64,000 nt of DNA from Brachynemurus nebulosus (lineage: Eukaryota; Arthropoda; Insecta; Neuroptera; Myrmeleontidae), in contig JAPWDM010000011.1 in the NCBI GenBank assembly GCA_035578155.1, forward strand, positions 20,436,375 to 20,500,374, given 5' to 3'. A program made the translations under genes and the position numbers. The notes beneath the pieces were generated by a model. The model made no database searches. It was not told the origin of the DNA and worked only from the letters and a program-made list of their open reading frames with translations. This document shows positions 29,587-40,146 of this stretch, in pieces (the stretch's first letter is position 1; each line of letters starts with the position of its first letter).

Positions 29587-29914
29587 GCGAACGAACTTGT
29601 AAAATTACTAAAATCCAAGATATGTGACACATTAGAAAATAGTATATTATACACCAAGGGACTAACGTGTGTCTTTAGGGTTTAGGGAGTCGATAGATTT
29701 GATAGTAATTGAAATTCTGATAGGTGATAAGTATAATAGATAAAATGGCGGCCACATAGATTAATTTCATCAGAAGGTGTTAACTCGTGTCAGCCACTTA
29801 AGTGGTAAACCTACCAGTAATAATACTAAACGCTTACAAACACATTTCACATACACATATTTGCATATTTTCGTATATATTACATCCTTGAGAACACTTT
29901 TAACTAGTAGGTAG

Positions 29915-29980
29915 TAGGTACTCTTAGTAACATTAACCAAAACACTTTAGGTAGTACTCTTAGTAACATTAACCAAATTT
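29915..29980 (+). repeat. 38-bp tandem duplication
   Basis: TAGTACTCTTAGTAACATTA and ACCAAA occur twice, separated by about 38 bp. Confidence 0.75.
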
Positions 29981-30084
29981 TTTTATATGCAAAGGAAGAA
30001 CTTTTGCAAAAACAGCTGAAGTATCTCAAAAGACATGCCCAAAAAATTTCATGACTATACCTAGGTGAAATCAGCTATGAGTAT

Positions 30085-30241
30085 AGGTCAAATCAATAAA
30101 ATTGATCTGACGTCATCTAACAAATGCAACAAATGAAGCAAATGTGTTTTTATATTAGAGTAACTATAATAACTTAAAATTGTACGTCTAATTTTATATT
30201 ATTTGTTAATGACGTCAGACCATTTTCAGTTAATTTGACCT
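30085..30241. mobile_element. 157-bp inverted-repeat MITE with CRE-like cores
   Basis: Two ~40-bp arms (30085-30125 and 30201-30241) share AGGTCAAAT and TCTGACGTCAT. Each arm carries TGACGTCA, the full CRE palindrome. The element is about 400 bp beyond the FoxL1 stop. No TSD was identified. Confidence 0.6.
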
Positions 30242-30564
30242 CTACCGTGAAATTGTTTATTTATTGTACAAAATACCAACTAGGTAAGCTATGTTTTATA
30301 TACAGCTGTAAAAGATTTTGTACTTTAAACACCCAAATATGTAAAGACCCATAGCCAATTATACCAACTCAATAACACTCAATTGAAAGGAATATTACAC
30401 ATTCGCACAATTGGGTAACTTTTTCGTTCGTGTGTAATATGCAGCTTACAACCTCAATCACGTAATATACTATTAATTTACATTCTTAAAAAATTTGTTT
30501 TCAAAATAAACAAACCTTACTATAAATACTTTATTCATATTTCATAAATTCTATATCGTTAAAT

Positions 30565-30570
30565 TTTATT
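30565..30570 (-). promoter_or_regulatory. Candidate poly(A) signal for FoxL1
   Basis: AATAAA on the minus strand, 79 bp beyond the FoxL1 stop codon, in AT-rich DNA. The canonical hexamer at a plausible distance is the only evidence. Such hexamers are common by chance in this composition. Confidence 0.45.
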
Positions 30571-30648
30571 ATAAAATATATGAATATTCGAAAAATATTA
30601 GGCACATCATTTTTAGTCATAATTTTTTTCTCAAAATACACTAATATT

Positions 30649-30921
30649 TTATAAATTTTCGTCGCCCATCTCTGTCTTTAAACTTGGAGGTTCTGGTGAT
30701 TTTCTTATTAAATTTTCAATAGTAAATTTGGCCGAGTTCACTAATTTTTTCCCTACAACTGATTTGGTAATAGTATTGGAAGAAGAAGGATCACTAAAAT
30801 TATTAGGCAATTGGTTGCTATGATTAGAATAAACAGAAGAAGCTTCTAGTTTTTCAAATACTTTCGACGTTTTGGATGCCAATAAAGGTAAAGATGATGG
30901 ACAGGTGGGTAATTTTGTCTC
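30649..30921 (-). other. FoxL1 terminal coding exon with eh1-like motif
   Basis: Ninety codons follow the acceptor, opening E-T-K-L-P and ending G-D-E-N-L-stop. There is no ATG near its 5' end and it begins exactly in phase with the forkhead exon, which supports splicing over an independent gene. The segment is Ser/Asn-rich apart from the conserved-looking [11 protein letters not shown] block at about residues 248-258. Engrailed-homology-1 motifs of form F-x-I-x-x-(I/L)-(I/L) bind the WD40 domain of Groucho/TLE corepressors, and vertebrate FoxL1 also has a C-terminal eh1-like motif. The motif is seen; repression is inferred. Confidence 0.8.
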
Positions 30922-31577
30922 CTAAAAAACAAATTAAAATTAGAAATTTGATTTGAAATCAAAAAAGATAATAAAACTACAGAAAAGTTTGAAAGATTAT
31001 TTGGAAATAAGATATCTCAGTCACATACCTCTACAGATTTTGAACGTTTCTCAGAATTTTGCAACGATGGACGTCGTGTTCTTCGTCGTCGATAATTTCC
31101 CTTCTCAAACATATTAATCGCTGTTGGATCCATTGTCCAATAACTGCCTTTACCCCCATTTCCTCGGTCCGTATTCGATGATTTATCCCGTGGAATTTTA
31201 ACAAAACAATCGTTTAAACTTAAATTGTGCCTTATCGAATTTTGCCAACCTTGTTTATTGTCCCGATAGTACGGAAATCGATCCATGATAAATTTATAGA
31301 TTCCGCTCAATGTGAGACGACGTTTTGGTGACGAATTTATGGCCATTGCGATTAATGCAATATATGAGTACGGTGGTTTCTCGGGACGTGGCATTATGGG
31401 TCGTAAGGCCAACGGTAACCATAGTGGTGTGTGACCATACAATTCGGTAAATTTTTTATATAGTGGAATATGATGCTGATGATGGATACCTAACAGTTCC
31501 ATTTGTAATTGCATTTGTTCCATATTATAAAATCCATCCCAAGGCTGAAGGGTAGATGAATAATTTGCCGAAAGCAT
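30649..31577 (-). CDS. FoxL1: FoxL1-like forkhead transcription factor, two coding exons
   Basis: Predicted nuclear DNA-binding transcription factor. CDS is join(31577..31029, 30921..30649) on the minus strand: 183 codons plus 90 codons, 273 aa. The 107-bp phase-0 intron has donor GAG/GTATGT and acceptor TTTTTTAG/GAG. The forkhead domain is at about residues 66-170: it opens [14 protein letters not shown], has the recognition helix [15 protein letters not shown] (113-127, with the contact residues N113 and H117) and ends at a basic wing 2 with [11 protein letters not shown] serine/asparagine-rich insertion in wing 1 (about 133-142) recalls the insert I remember in Drosophila fd64A, and with [13 protein letters not shown] argues for FoxL1 over FoxL2 or FoxQ2. 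Exon 2 carries FTIENLI (249-255), an eh1-type Groucho-binding motif. The start ATG lies 2 bases after a good acceptor (TTAATTACAG), so an upstream 5' UTR or coding exon is possible. Family assignment is from motif recall, not a tree. Confidence 0.9.
31029..31577 (-). other. FoxL1 coding exon with forkhead domain
   Basis: This exon carries residues 1-183, with the whole forkhead domain. The N-terminal 60 residues are rich in Met, Gln and His and show no domain I recognise. The reading frame runs on for three codons past the donor (V, C, D, then TGA), so retaining the intron would give a 186-aa protein lacking the eh1-like tail. Confidence 0.85.
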
Positions 31578-31578
31578 A

Positions 31579-31600
31579 TCTGTAATTAAAAAAATTTACA
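31579..31600 (-). promoter_or_regulatory. Candidate splice acceptor just upstream of the FoxL1 ATG
   Basis: Read on the minus strand, a T-rich tract ends in TTAATTACAG, with ATATG starting directly after it. If used, the first exon lies further upstream and the 31.67-31.94 kb repeat would be intronic. If unused, the ATG at 31577 sits in a first exon whose promoter is just upstream. Confidence 0.4.
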
Positions 31601-31668
31601 TAAATAAATATACCTATACTATACAAGTTTAAAATATTTTAAATACTGAATTTTACAGAAAAGCATAC

Positions 31669-31942
31669 AGGGGTGGGGGGGGGGGGGCAAACTTTGTGCG
31701 CCCTCCCCGAGAAAAACGCCATATTAAAAATTTTGCCGCACCGATATTTTTTAAACTTTTCCCTACGACGAACAAAAAAACCGAAAAAAAACGTCAAATT
31801 CGGTTTTGGCGTCCCTAACACTGCAAAAGTAAGTGGTGAGCAAAAAAAAAAAAGGAAAAAATATCTAGTTCACCGTTTTGGCGCCCCTAAAAACTTGCAG
31901 GGGCGCCAAAACGGTGCCCGCTGCCCCCCTAGATCCGACCTG
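31669..31942 (-). mobile_element. hAT-like repeat just upstream of FoxL1
   Basis: Read on the minus strand, the right end (GGTCGGATCTAGGGGGGCAG) matches the start of the exact-TSD hAT at 55829 (GGCCGGATCTAGGGGGGCAG). The left end is a run of about 14 G after CAGGGGT. No clear TSD is visible. It contains an 18-bp perfect hairpin. Confidence 0.6.
31871..31916. repeat. 18-bp perfect hairpin, GC-rich
   Basis: CACCGTTTTGGCGCCCCT at 31871-31888 is exactly complementary to 31899-31916, with a 10-nt loop. It lies inside the repeat upstream of FoxL1 and is markedly more GC-rich than its surroundings. Confidence 0.9.
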
Positions 31943-31949
31943 CTTTTAA

Positions 31950-34589
31950 CAATTGCTAAATGGAGTTTTTTAATATAAGGTTGTTTTGCCAGGAACATTA
32001 TATAGTCGCAGATTCTAGTGTCGTGTAATCAAAAATTTTACAACAGCTAAAGAATAAGTTATCTTGTACAGAATTATTGCTTTTAACATACTTTTACGAT
32101 TCGAAAGAGTAAAAGAAATTAAATGTTTTAAGAATAAGCCCTCTTTAATTTATCTATTTACTAAAGTAAAGACATTTGCGAATTTTTTAAAAAATTTTAG
32201 TCATAGGGCATGACGAAATATTTCGGGAGGCAAAAAAGACTTCATTTTGAACCTCAGTATTTCGCAAACGGAACTTAGAAGTGAAGAATGATAACAGGAA
32301 TCTCAATTTCATTTTATGAGCCCTTTCTAATGGTACCTATTCCACACGATGAGGACGTTAAAAAGAATTTTTATCCCCACTTTCCGATACAAAGAAATAC
32401 CTCAAGAAATTAATAAAACATTGAAATCTATAGTATATGCATACAAAATTCCATATTCATAACCATAGATTCAATTTTGATACTAAATATGTTGTATGTA
32501 ACCGGTTGTAACAGACAAACAGACATGGCAAAATCATAAGAGTTTCGAAATTTTTTCTTCAGAACCCTAAAAAAATTCAGTGTACACGTATATATGATAT
32601 TTTCGAAGAAATAAAATTGTTAAATCACGGAAGTAGATCTATTCTAAATGAATTCCATCGGATCAATTTTAGAACTTTTACGATTTACATTAACCTGTAC
32701 CGACGGACGGTTAACTTATACCAACGTTTCCTTAAAATCTGTATTCTTATAGTATCTCAATTATTGGAATTATTGACAGCTATAATTATTTTAATATTTA
32801 ATTGCAGCCTAATTTACGGTTCAAAACAAATCGAAGTTGAATCTCATCAGTCAAAGCAGAATTAATCCGCTATTATAAAATTCGTCTACTGTTATCAATT
32901 TCAATAATAAATTATACATGTTAAAACAGGCAATTAAACAGCACACATTGATAATTTTAATGTCAAGCAGTACAATGTTAATAAACCATACAACTAAAAC
33001 AGCTTCTACACGCTCAATAATATTGCACAAAATCTCATATACAATATTGGATAGTCTATAGATTACACCGAGAGGTTGTACAATATATTGTGCAATGATA
33101 ACAACAGTAGACGCGTAGATATTACTGAGCAATACCACATTATTTGTTTACAAATTTCGATTTGTTTGTTGTTTTATTTTATCACTTAATATTTTAAATT
33201 AAACAATTAAATTATTATTTAGTTCCTCCAATCAATTATTGAACGTATAGGACCCGCTTAAAATCCTAAACGGAAGAATAAAAGCCTGTTACGGTAGGCA
33301 AATTCGTGACAAAATGATAGCTAAACTTGATAATAGAGATCAATCTTTATTAACCGGCAAATGCTTAACAATGTCAATTGCTGATTGTTATTAAAACTTA
33401 AGCACTTTCTATTGTTGGAAGTGCAGGAAAATTTTGTGATTTTTACCACATTTATACAGTAATTATTTTAGCAATAGCTTTAATATTTATTACATTATTT
33501 TATACAGCTTCATTACAAACTTTGTATAATTTATATGAAAAAAATAACTAATTGACCTCAAATGCTTTTACCAAATTTTAACTTTTTCCCAAAAATGCAC
33601 ACTGTTTATTTAAAAAAAATTATGGAAAGTATTTTTACATACTTTCAACAAAAGAACACACAATTTTTTTTTTAGTTAAAACAGTAATTGTATCGATTCT
33701 ATTATATCTTACTTATGTAAATTTCCAAAATTTATTCTAATTCGAATAAGATTTTTTATTGTTAAAAACCCGAACTTACCTGAAGATATATTTCCAAAAT
33801 AAAAATCAATTTGTCACATAAATAGTAATTGAAAACAATAAATTAATAATATTAATTTTAAAAACTTTGGAAATTAAAGTCACTCTCAAAACTTGTTACA
33901 CGTCAATCATATTTATAAATTTCAACACATCCTTTCAATGGATACGCTAGATTTAATACTAAGATGAAAATTTTTTTAATTCATTTTTGAAATCTTTAAA
34001 CATCATTTTTTATCCCCACCATTACCGAAACAAATTAACAAATAAACATTTGATCTATTTGCATTTCCCGTACATTAAATAACGTAAAATATATAATAAG
34101 TTCTTAATTTTTGGGGATGTGGTTCTTAAAATTAAAAGCCAATAACAATGTTTTGTACTGTGTAATTTCAAAATGTGTGTGGCTTGCTATGTAACATATA
34201 ATTTTTTTTTTATGTATCATGTATACATATTGTTAGGATTCTCTTGCAACATTACTGAAAATGCATCAAGGAAGTCAAAAAATAGTCTCTAGTGATTATC
34301 TATACATATAATAAAACTGTAACGAGACCGTATCTGTATATGGAATATTTTTTTGAAAATTGTACAGGTACTGTAGATAGTAATCGATTTAGATATTTTT
34401 AAATTTCTTGTCCATCTATCTGTGCACGCATCACGCAAAAACTACTGAACAGATTTTGATGAAATTTGGTGTGGTGATAAGTTATTACCTGGATCAACAT
34501 ATACGATACCTTTTATTGCGGGAAAGTGTCTCATGCCTTCAAAAAAAAAAATGTACTTAAATGCACTTAAAACAACTTCCAAAGCCTTA
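31950..34589. other. Upstream region of FoxL1, mostly featureless
   Basis: No TATA/initiator set that I would defend. Possible 5' exon or enhancers of FoxL1 would lie here. The segment from about 34290 (ATACATATAATAAAACTGTA) resembles dispersed insect repeats. Confidence 0.45.
33251..33394 (+). other. Unassigned 47-codon open segment
   Basis: The frame after a TAG reads DPLKILNGRIKACYGRQIRD, then KMIAKLDNRDQSLLTGKC and LTMSIADCY before TAA. It is more polar and K/R/D/G/C-rich than random frames in this AT-rich DNA. The first internal Met is at 33314. I recognise no family. It could be an exon or a decayed gene piece. A hydrophobic 49-codon frame (33402-33551) follows in a different frame. 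Confidence 0.2.
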
Positions 34590-35210
34590 TAATTTTCTTC
34601 CAATTTCATCATTCTGTTACTTCATTTACAGTTTTTAAGACACTAAAAAATTTCAATAAACATAATGACGTCATTAAGTTGAAAAAAACCTTTTTTCTGA
34701 AGTCAAGCTTTATTGAAGTGGTTTGAATTAGCCTGATTGTTCGAATTACGGTAGTTTCGGTGCGAATTTTTCATCTTCGCTATCAAAATAGAGAAATTCC
34801 TTTTAGAAATATAGTTGATTTGACGGAAGTCTTATTCTGGTAATTCTACGTGACTAATTTTGGTAAAACTGAAAAGAACGACCTTGAAAACCTATAATTT
34901 GATTTCCAGTTTTATCGCCTTATCGCTTCATTTACCGTTTTTAAGGCACTGAAAAATTCTAGTAAACTTAGTGACGTCACCAAATTTAAAATTTCCTTTT
35001 TTCGGAAATTAGACGTTCTTGAAGTGATTTTAATTAAAATGACTAGTTGAATTCAGCTAATCTGAATCTGACATTTTCATTATTTGCTATTAAAATGACG
35101 AATTTCCATTTAAATATATGACTGATTCGAAAAAAAATCCTTTTTCTAATAGTTCTATGTGCTTAATTTTGGTAAAAATGAAAATAACACTTATGAATCG
35201 CTTACAATTT
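34590..35210 (+). repeat. 306-bp tandem duplication
   Basis: TTCATTTACAGTTTTTAAG at 34621 recurs as TTCATTTACCGTTTTTAAG at about 34927, and the following ~300 bp align unit to unit, including the TGACGTCA segments and AATTTTGGTAAAA. Divergence is substantial, so the duplication is old. Confidence 0.75.
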
Positions 35211-37369
35211 CATCGCTCATTGGTATTTAGATCATAGAAGATTTTTGCCAATTAATTAATCTCCATTCAGAGGGAGGGTGTCATGTCCCCATAACCACTG
35301 TATCTGCACTTATGCATGTTAGACACGCATTAAGTCAGGACTTCGTAGTCAATACAATTAAAAGCGTAACAAAAAAATATTTCTTGCTTTCAATTTATTT
35401 AGTATCAAAATTAATCTTTAATTTGTTAATATATATGACTACCTGAACCTATTACTTTCTATACGAGTTAAACAAATTTCAATAATCAAAAGTGGTCAGG
35501 TGCGCATATATACCACCTAATGTGATGGCAGACATGTTATTATAAGGATTTCGTGGTTATGACTACGAAATCTTAATACAAATGCGCTAAATAATGATCT
35601 TGGTACTGCTCATATTCAAAAATTCCCTTCTTAATCCCACTAAGCGGTCCTGATGCTTAATTTTCTTCAATAATCGACACGATTGCTTTAGGCTTTACTG
35701 ACCGGACTATAGTGTCATGTACCAGTGTACTTTAATATGAACTTTCATCGGTAAACGTATGTCTCTTTTTAAATTCTATTCCAATAATGTATTAATTTTG
35801 TGACATATGGTATATTATGTGTCTTATATATGTGTACAAGTAACGCGATTTTATGATTGTTTTAACACATGCCACTAAAAATTTTGTACGATTTAAATAC
35901 ACGTTGCATATATACATAACATGCAAGAAGATACCTATGTAGATACACACATACCTATGTAATTATAAAAGTAGATAAATATTTATGTAAGTAATATTGA
36001 AATTATATATTTCCTCTGACTGATAATATTTTCTTTGAATTGTTTAAAAAAAATAAGATTGTAAGATGGAAATAATTATTAATATCTTTTAATATTTATT
36101 TTTACTTAATTTGTAAATAAATAAGTAGGTATGTAGTTTAAGACCGGTATGTTTAGATTTTCGCAAAAGTAAAACGTTCATTTATAATTTTTTCTGCAAT
36201 AGATTCAATAGTAAACACATTCGAATTAATTTCTTATCACGAAACAATCTCGAAAATCACTATTTTCCAGATTAGTCCCGTTAAATCTTTTTTTCGCCCA
36301 CCTTAATCGTAATTTTCTCAAGCTTCGTTTACATAGCAAATACCTTAACGTATAAGCAACATTTACCATTCCGTATGCTGATTACCATAGTTATAAAAAA
36401 TAACAGATCAAAAAAATTTTAATTAAAAAAGTTTAAAATTAAGCACATTTAAATTTTTAAAATTAAATTTTCAAAATTAATACTTACCTAATTAAATGAA
36501 ATTTCCATAATTATGCTTACGTGCTTATATGCTTATACAACCAGCACGGCCAGTACTTTAACTTTTATTAAAGCAGTTCTAAAAATATTAAAGTAACATA
36601 AAATGGACAATCTTATATAGAAGCAGATGAAATTTTAACACAAAAGGTTTACTTTGCCTGAAATATTTATTCGAGAGAAAATGGTAACAAATAAAGAATT
36701 CATATAGTAAGAAACGAAATCTAAAAAAATTACTATGCTACTTAATATTTAATAACTATTTCTATATGCCTATATCAATATTCAATAGATGTTTATAAAT
36801 ATTATTAGTGAATACTATTTTTTGAATCACAAAAAATATTTCTTTCCGTGTAGATTGTTCATCTGGACTTAGGAAGCGAAGCTGCAGAAGATCTTCACAT
36901 TCAACCGCGAAAATGCCCCTACCTTTCCTAGTTAACAGTCAAAAAAAATCCTTATCAATGATTTAGCTCTCTCGTTCACTTAAGCTAGTATATTATTTTA
37001 TTTTTCAAACTGTATGCATCATGAAACTAAACTACAAATTATCATGAATCAAAATATTATATGATTAATATTAGAATAATTATGTAATGTATCCATTCCT
37101 TTATAATCAGAATAAAAAATACATAATACACATTACATACATGAGCATATGTGTATTGTGTATGTATGTACACCTCTAATTCTATGTAATAACCATGACA
37201 ATTTGTAAACAAAGTACCGCAGTAAAATGCAACTTCAAAAAACCAAAAGCGATAAAACGATACTAAATAAACAATTAATATGTCAACTTAACGACACTGC
37301 CACCATTAGTATTGTTATTATTACTGGTCTTTATTATAGCAACAAGAATTACGAGTATGCAGCTTAATG
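35211..37369. other. Intergenic, no gene seen
   Basis: A small hairpin (GATTTCGTGGT/ACTACGAAATC, 35550-35576) and the third GCAACATTTA repeat copy at 36353 are the only structures noted. Confidence 0.5.
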
Positions 37370-37372
37370 TTA

Positions 37373-37538
37373 AGGAGTCTCCGCATTCTCGTCGAGGTTG
37401 GACGAAACCAGAATGTAGAGGGTCATTTCGTTGTGTCTCGCGGTTGGTGTTTTAATGCTATTCATATGGCTGAGCTAACCTCAGCGAGGAACTCGACGAG
37501 GAACCTCGTCCAACCTCGGCGAGAATGTGGAGACTCCT
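37373..37538. mobile_element. 166-bp Harbinger-like MITE, copy 1
   Basis: Ends AGGAGTCTCCGCATTCTCGT and, inverted, AGGAGTCTCCACATTCTCGC, extending about 33 bp. It is flanked by TTA on both sides (37370-37372, 37539-37541), the PIF/Harbinger TSD. A 62-codon frame across it is a by-product of the GC-rich arms. Confidence 0.75.
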
Positions 37539-37899
37539 TTAATAGTAGAAAATAAAGGAACATTACATTATTACCTAACAATATATACAATTGTTTTTTA
37601 ATATGGCATAGTAGATTAAAATACGTGATTAGTTCCAAAAGTTTGTGAGCATATGACCAGCAGTTTTAATACAAATTAGTATATAAGAAAATTAGTTACT
37701 GCAAAAAAATCGCTAAAAATTTCCATTTTGCCAGTTGCTCAAATTGTTTTTATGGAACTTGATACATAAAAGTGCAGTTCCTGGCAAATGGCTTTTACTG
37801 CTTGTATTTTTTTGATAGATTTTCGTTGATTCATGTTTAGCGTTCACTTTTCTTAGTGAAACTTTCCTCTTTCATCTAAAAAAAAGTTTACTAAAAGCA

Positions 37900-38030
37900 T
37901 TTATCCGTAGCCGTAACCGTATCCGAAACATTATCCGATATTTTTACATATCCGTAACCGAAACCGAAACCGAAAAAAATGTTTTTAAATATCCGTATCC
38001 GTATCCGTATCCGAAATTTCATATCCACAA
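37900..38030 (+). repeat. CCGTAT/CCGAAA hexamer cluster
   Basis: At least 14 copies of the six-base pattern (A/T)(T/A)CCG(T/A)A occur as CCGTAACCG, CCGAAACCG and ATCCGTATCCG runs, in two blocks. The motif is degenerate. Such runs occur at the ends of some hAT-type elements, but no TIR partner was found here. Confidence 0.7.
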
Positions 38031-38109
38031 CATCCCTAATAAAAACTACAAAATATTGAATAATTTTTGCAAAAATAATGTTTTTCGAAAAAAAGACGTC
38101 TTCGTAGAC

Positions 38110-38850
38110 TTTGATTTAACCGGGTTCTGAACCACATGTAGAAACGTTTATGGGCTTAATGTACCCCTTCAACTTTTTTAAATCTGATATAATTTCGTCC
38201 ATAATTATGTTGAAAAGAAGAGAGCTTAGAGAATAAACCTGTTGTATACCTTTTTCCACTTTCACCGGTTTCAGTTTCTGTCCATTAGCTTGAATGTATA
38301 TATAGTTATCTTTATATACCTATATATTTTCCCTAAGTTCTACCAGTTTCTTGAATGTAGTATAGAAATCAGTGTTGGTAGACTAATACGATTGAAAGCC
38401 CTTTTCAAATCAATGTAACATATAAATGCTGGTTTCCTAAATTCTAATGATTTTTCTACAATTTTGGCGGATTGCGTATATAGATCTCCCTTTTCTGAAG
38501 CCCAATTTTTCGTCAAATAGGTAAATGATTTCATGCAATTTTTGGGCAATTATTTTTATTGTTAATTTTAACGTAGATTCTAGCAGTGAAATGCCTCGGT
38601 AGTTCTCCACTTTTATTTTATCACCCCCTCTTAAAAAGAGAAATCTGCAGGCTTCTTCACCATTTTCTTTTGCAGGTATTTTTTTTCTTTCGAAGATTAT
38701 CGTTGGGAATTTGGTAATTATCCCTGAGTACTGATTTTCCTTCGAACTTAAGTAAATCATTCATGATTTCATTAATACCTGAGGACTTCTTTGATTTGAA
38801 GCTTATTATGTTATTTTCGATTCATCCAAATCTTTCTTTACAAAGTAAAT
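38110..38850 (-). pseudogene. Non-LTR (LINE) reverse transcriptase remnant
   Basis: Read in several minus-strand frames, the order of RT blocks is clear: FKSKKSSGINEIMNDLL (upstream block, about 38760-38810), ENYRGISLLESTLKLTIKII and LGFRKGRS (38437-38700), AFICYIDLKRAFNRIS (38340-38549), then ANGQKLKPVKVEKGIQQ and SLSSLLFNIIMDEIISDL (about 38160-38290). These are the N-terminal fingers and palm blocks of a non-LTR RT. At least one frameshift and stops break the frame. The catalytic FADD block, the endonuclease and a tail are not visible. The element is dead; clade not assigned. Confidence 0.85.
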
Positions 38851-39299
38851 TGAACTTGGTATCACTGGAGTAAGCATTTAACTGCAGAGGCATCCTACTG
38901 CATACATAATTTGGATTTCAAATTTTTAAAGCAAAGTTAGACTGAATTTTCCGAGATGAAATTTAATAAGATACTTTCGCGTTTTTATAAATTATTGAAA
39001 TTTTTAAGATTCAGTTTTTAAAGAAAAAAATGTAAACAAAATGAACGTTGTTTTAAAAGTCGTTTTCTTTTAATTACAAAATAATAAATATAAAGTTCAC
39101 AAAAAATACAAACTCTTAATACCGATTATGCAGATAGAAATAGGCCAAAACTAATTAGACTGTTTCGATAAACTTCCAAAGTAGAAATTTAATTTTTTTG
39201 GAAGTCATAGAGATTTATACATTATATAACACAGTATTCCCCAACGGTGAATTAAAATTAATTACAAAAATTTTATAATTTTTATTTTTGCTTTAAAAA

Positions 39300-39600
39300 C
39301 AAGAAAATAGCGGGGCTAACCTTATGAAAAAAGGTTCTTAGCGATAAAAATTTTTATAGTTTAGTTTTTTTTTTTATTTACAATCCATCATAGCATACGT
39401 CTAACACTATACAGCTTTTTTGTTTTAGAAGTAGGAAACGGCGAAGCTCAAAAATAGTTTTTGGCTATAAAAAAAGCAACTTTTGGGGTTTAGCTTTTTT
39501 TATTCACAGCACATAACAGCATACAACTAACGCATTACGGCACAGCATTTGTTAGAAAAAAGAAATGGCGAGGCTAACTTGATAAGAACATCTAGTCAAC
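39300..39600 (+). repeat. Degenerate ~125-bp tandem repeat
   Basis: GAAAATAGCGGGGCTAAC, GGAAACGGCGAAGCTC and GAAATGGCGAGGCTAAC recur at about 39302, 39426 and 39561. Each is preceded or followed by TAGCATACNNCTAAC-type segments and T-runs. Confidence 0.55.
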
Positions 39601-40060
39601 CAAATGTTGGGAAAATGACATTTCATATTACCTACACGACTAAATGTTATTCCAATTGATGGCGGAAATGACTCCAGGATACAATAATTCTATTTAAGAT
39701 TAAAGAAAAGCTTTAAACATTTCTCTAATGCTTAATACCCCTGTCGCAGCATCCTGCATAACATAGGGAATTTCCGTTTATAAAAATTAGTTTTTCTCGG
39801 AAACTAGTTGACATAGAGTAATAGTTTAAAGACCTTTTTTATGTAATTTTTTCTCCTCTTTTAAATGGTGTAAAAAAATTTCGCAAAAATTTTTGAATAA
39901 GTGAAAATTTTGGCAAAAAACTAATTTTTTGCAAGAACAAAAACCATGTTCCTTGCATCCGACGTGTCTGGCTGACGAGCTCATCCAAGGGTTTGGCACT
40001 TCCAATGTTTTCACCAAATTTCGTAAAAATTGGATACTTCGTTCGAGAGTTATCGCGCGG

Positions 40061-40070
<10 letters not shown>

Positions 40071-40143
<73 letters not shown>
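40071..40143. repeat. (CA)n(TA)n tract in H copy 4
   Basis: A short CA run passes into about 68 bp of TA, ending at the 975-bp nested element. Confidence 0.95.

Positions 40144-40146
<3 letters not shown>

Noticed and set aside
32851..33138. 95-codon hydrophobic frame on the minus strand
   Set aside because: Hydrophobic, T-rich translation with no motif. Frames of this length are expected by chance in 64 kb at this AT content.
37900..38030. Telomere-like repeat
   Set aside because: The hexamers are CCGTAT/CCGAAA variants, not the arthropod TTAGG/CCTAA telomere motif.
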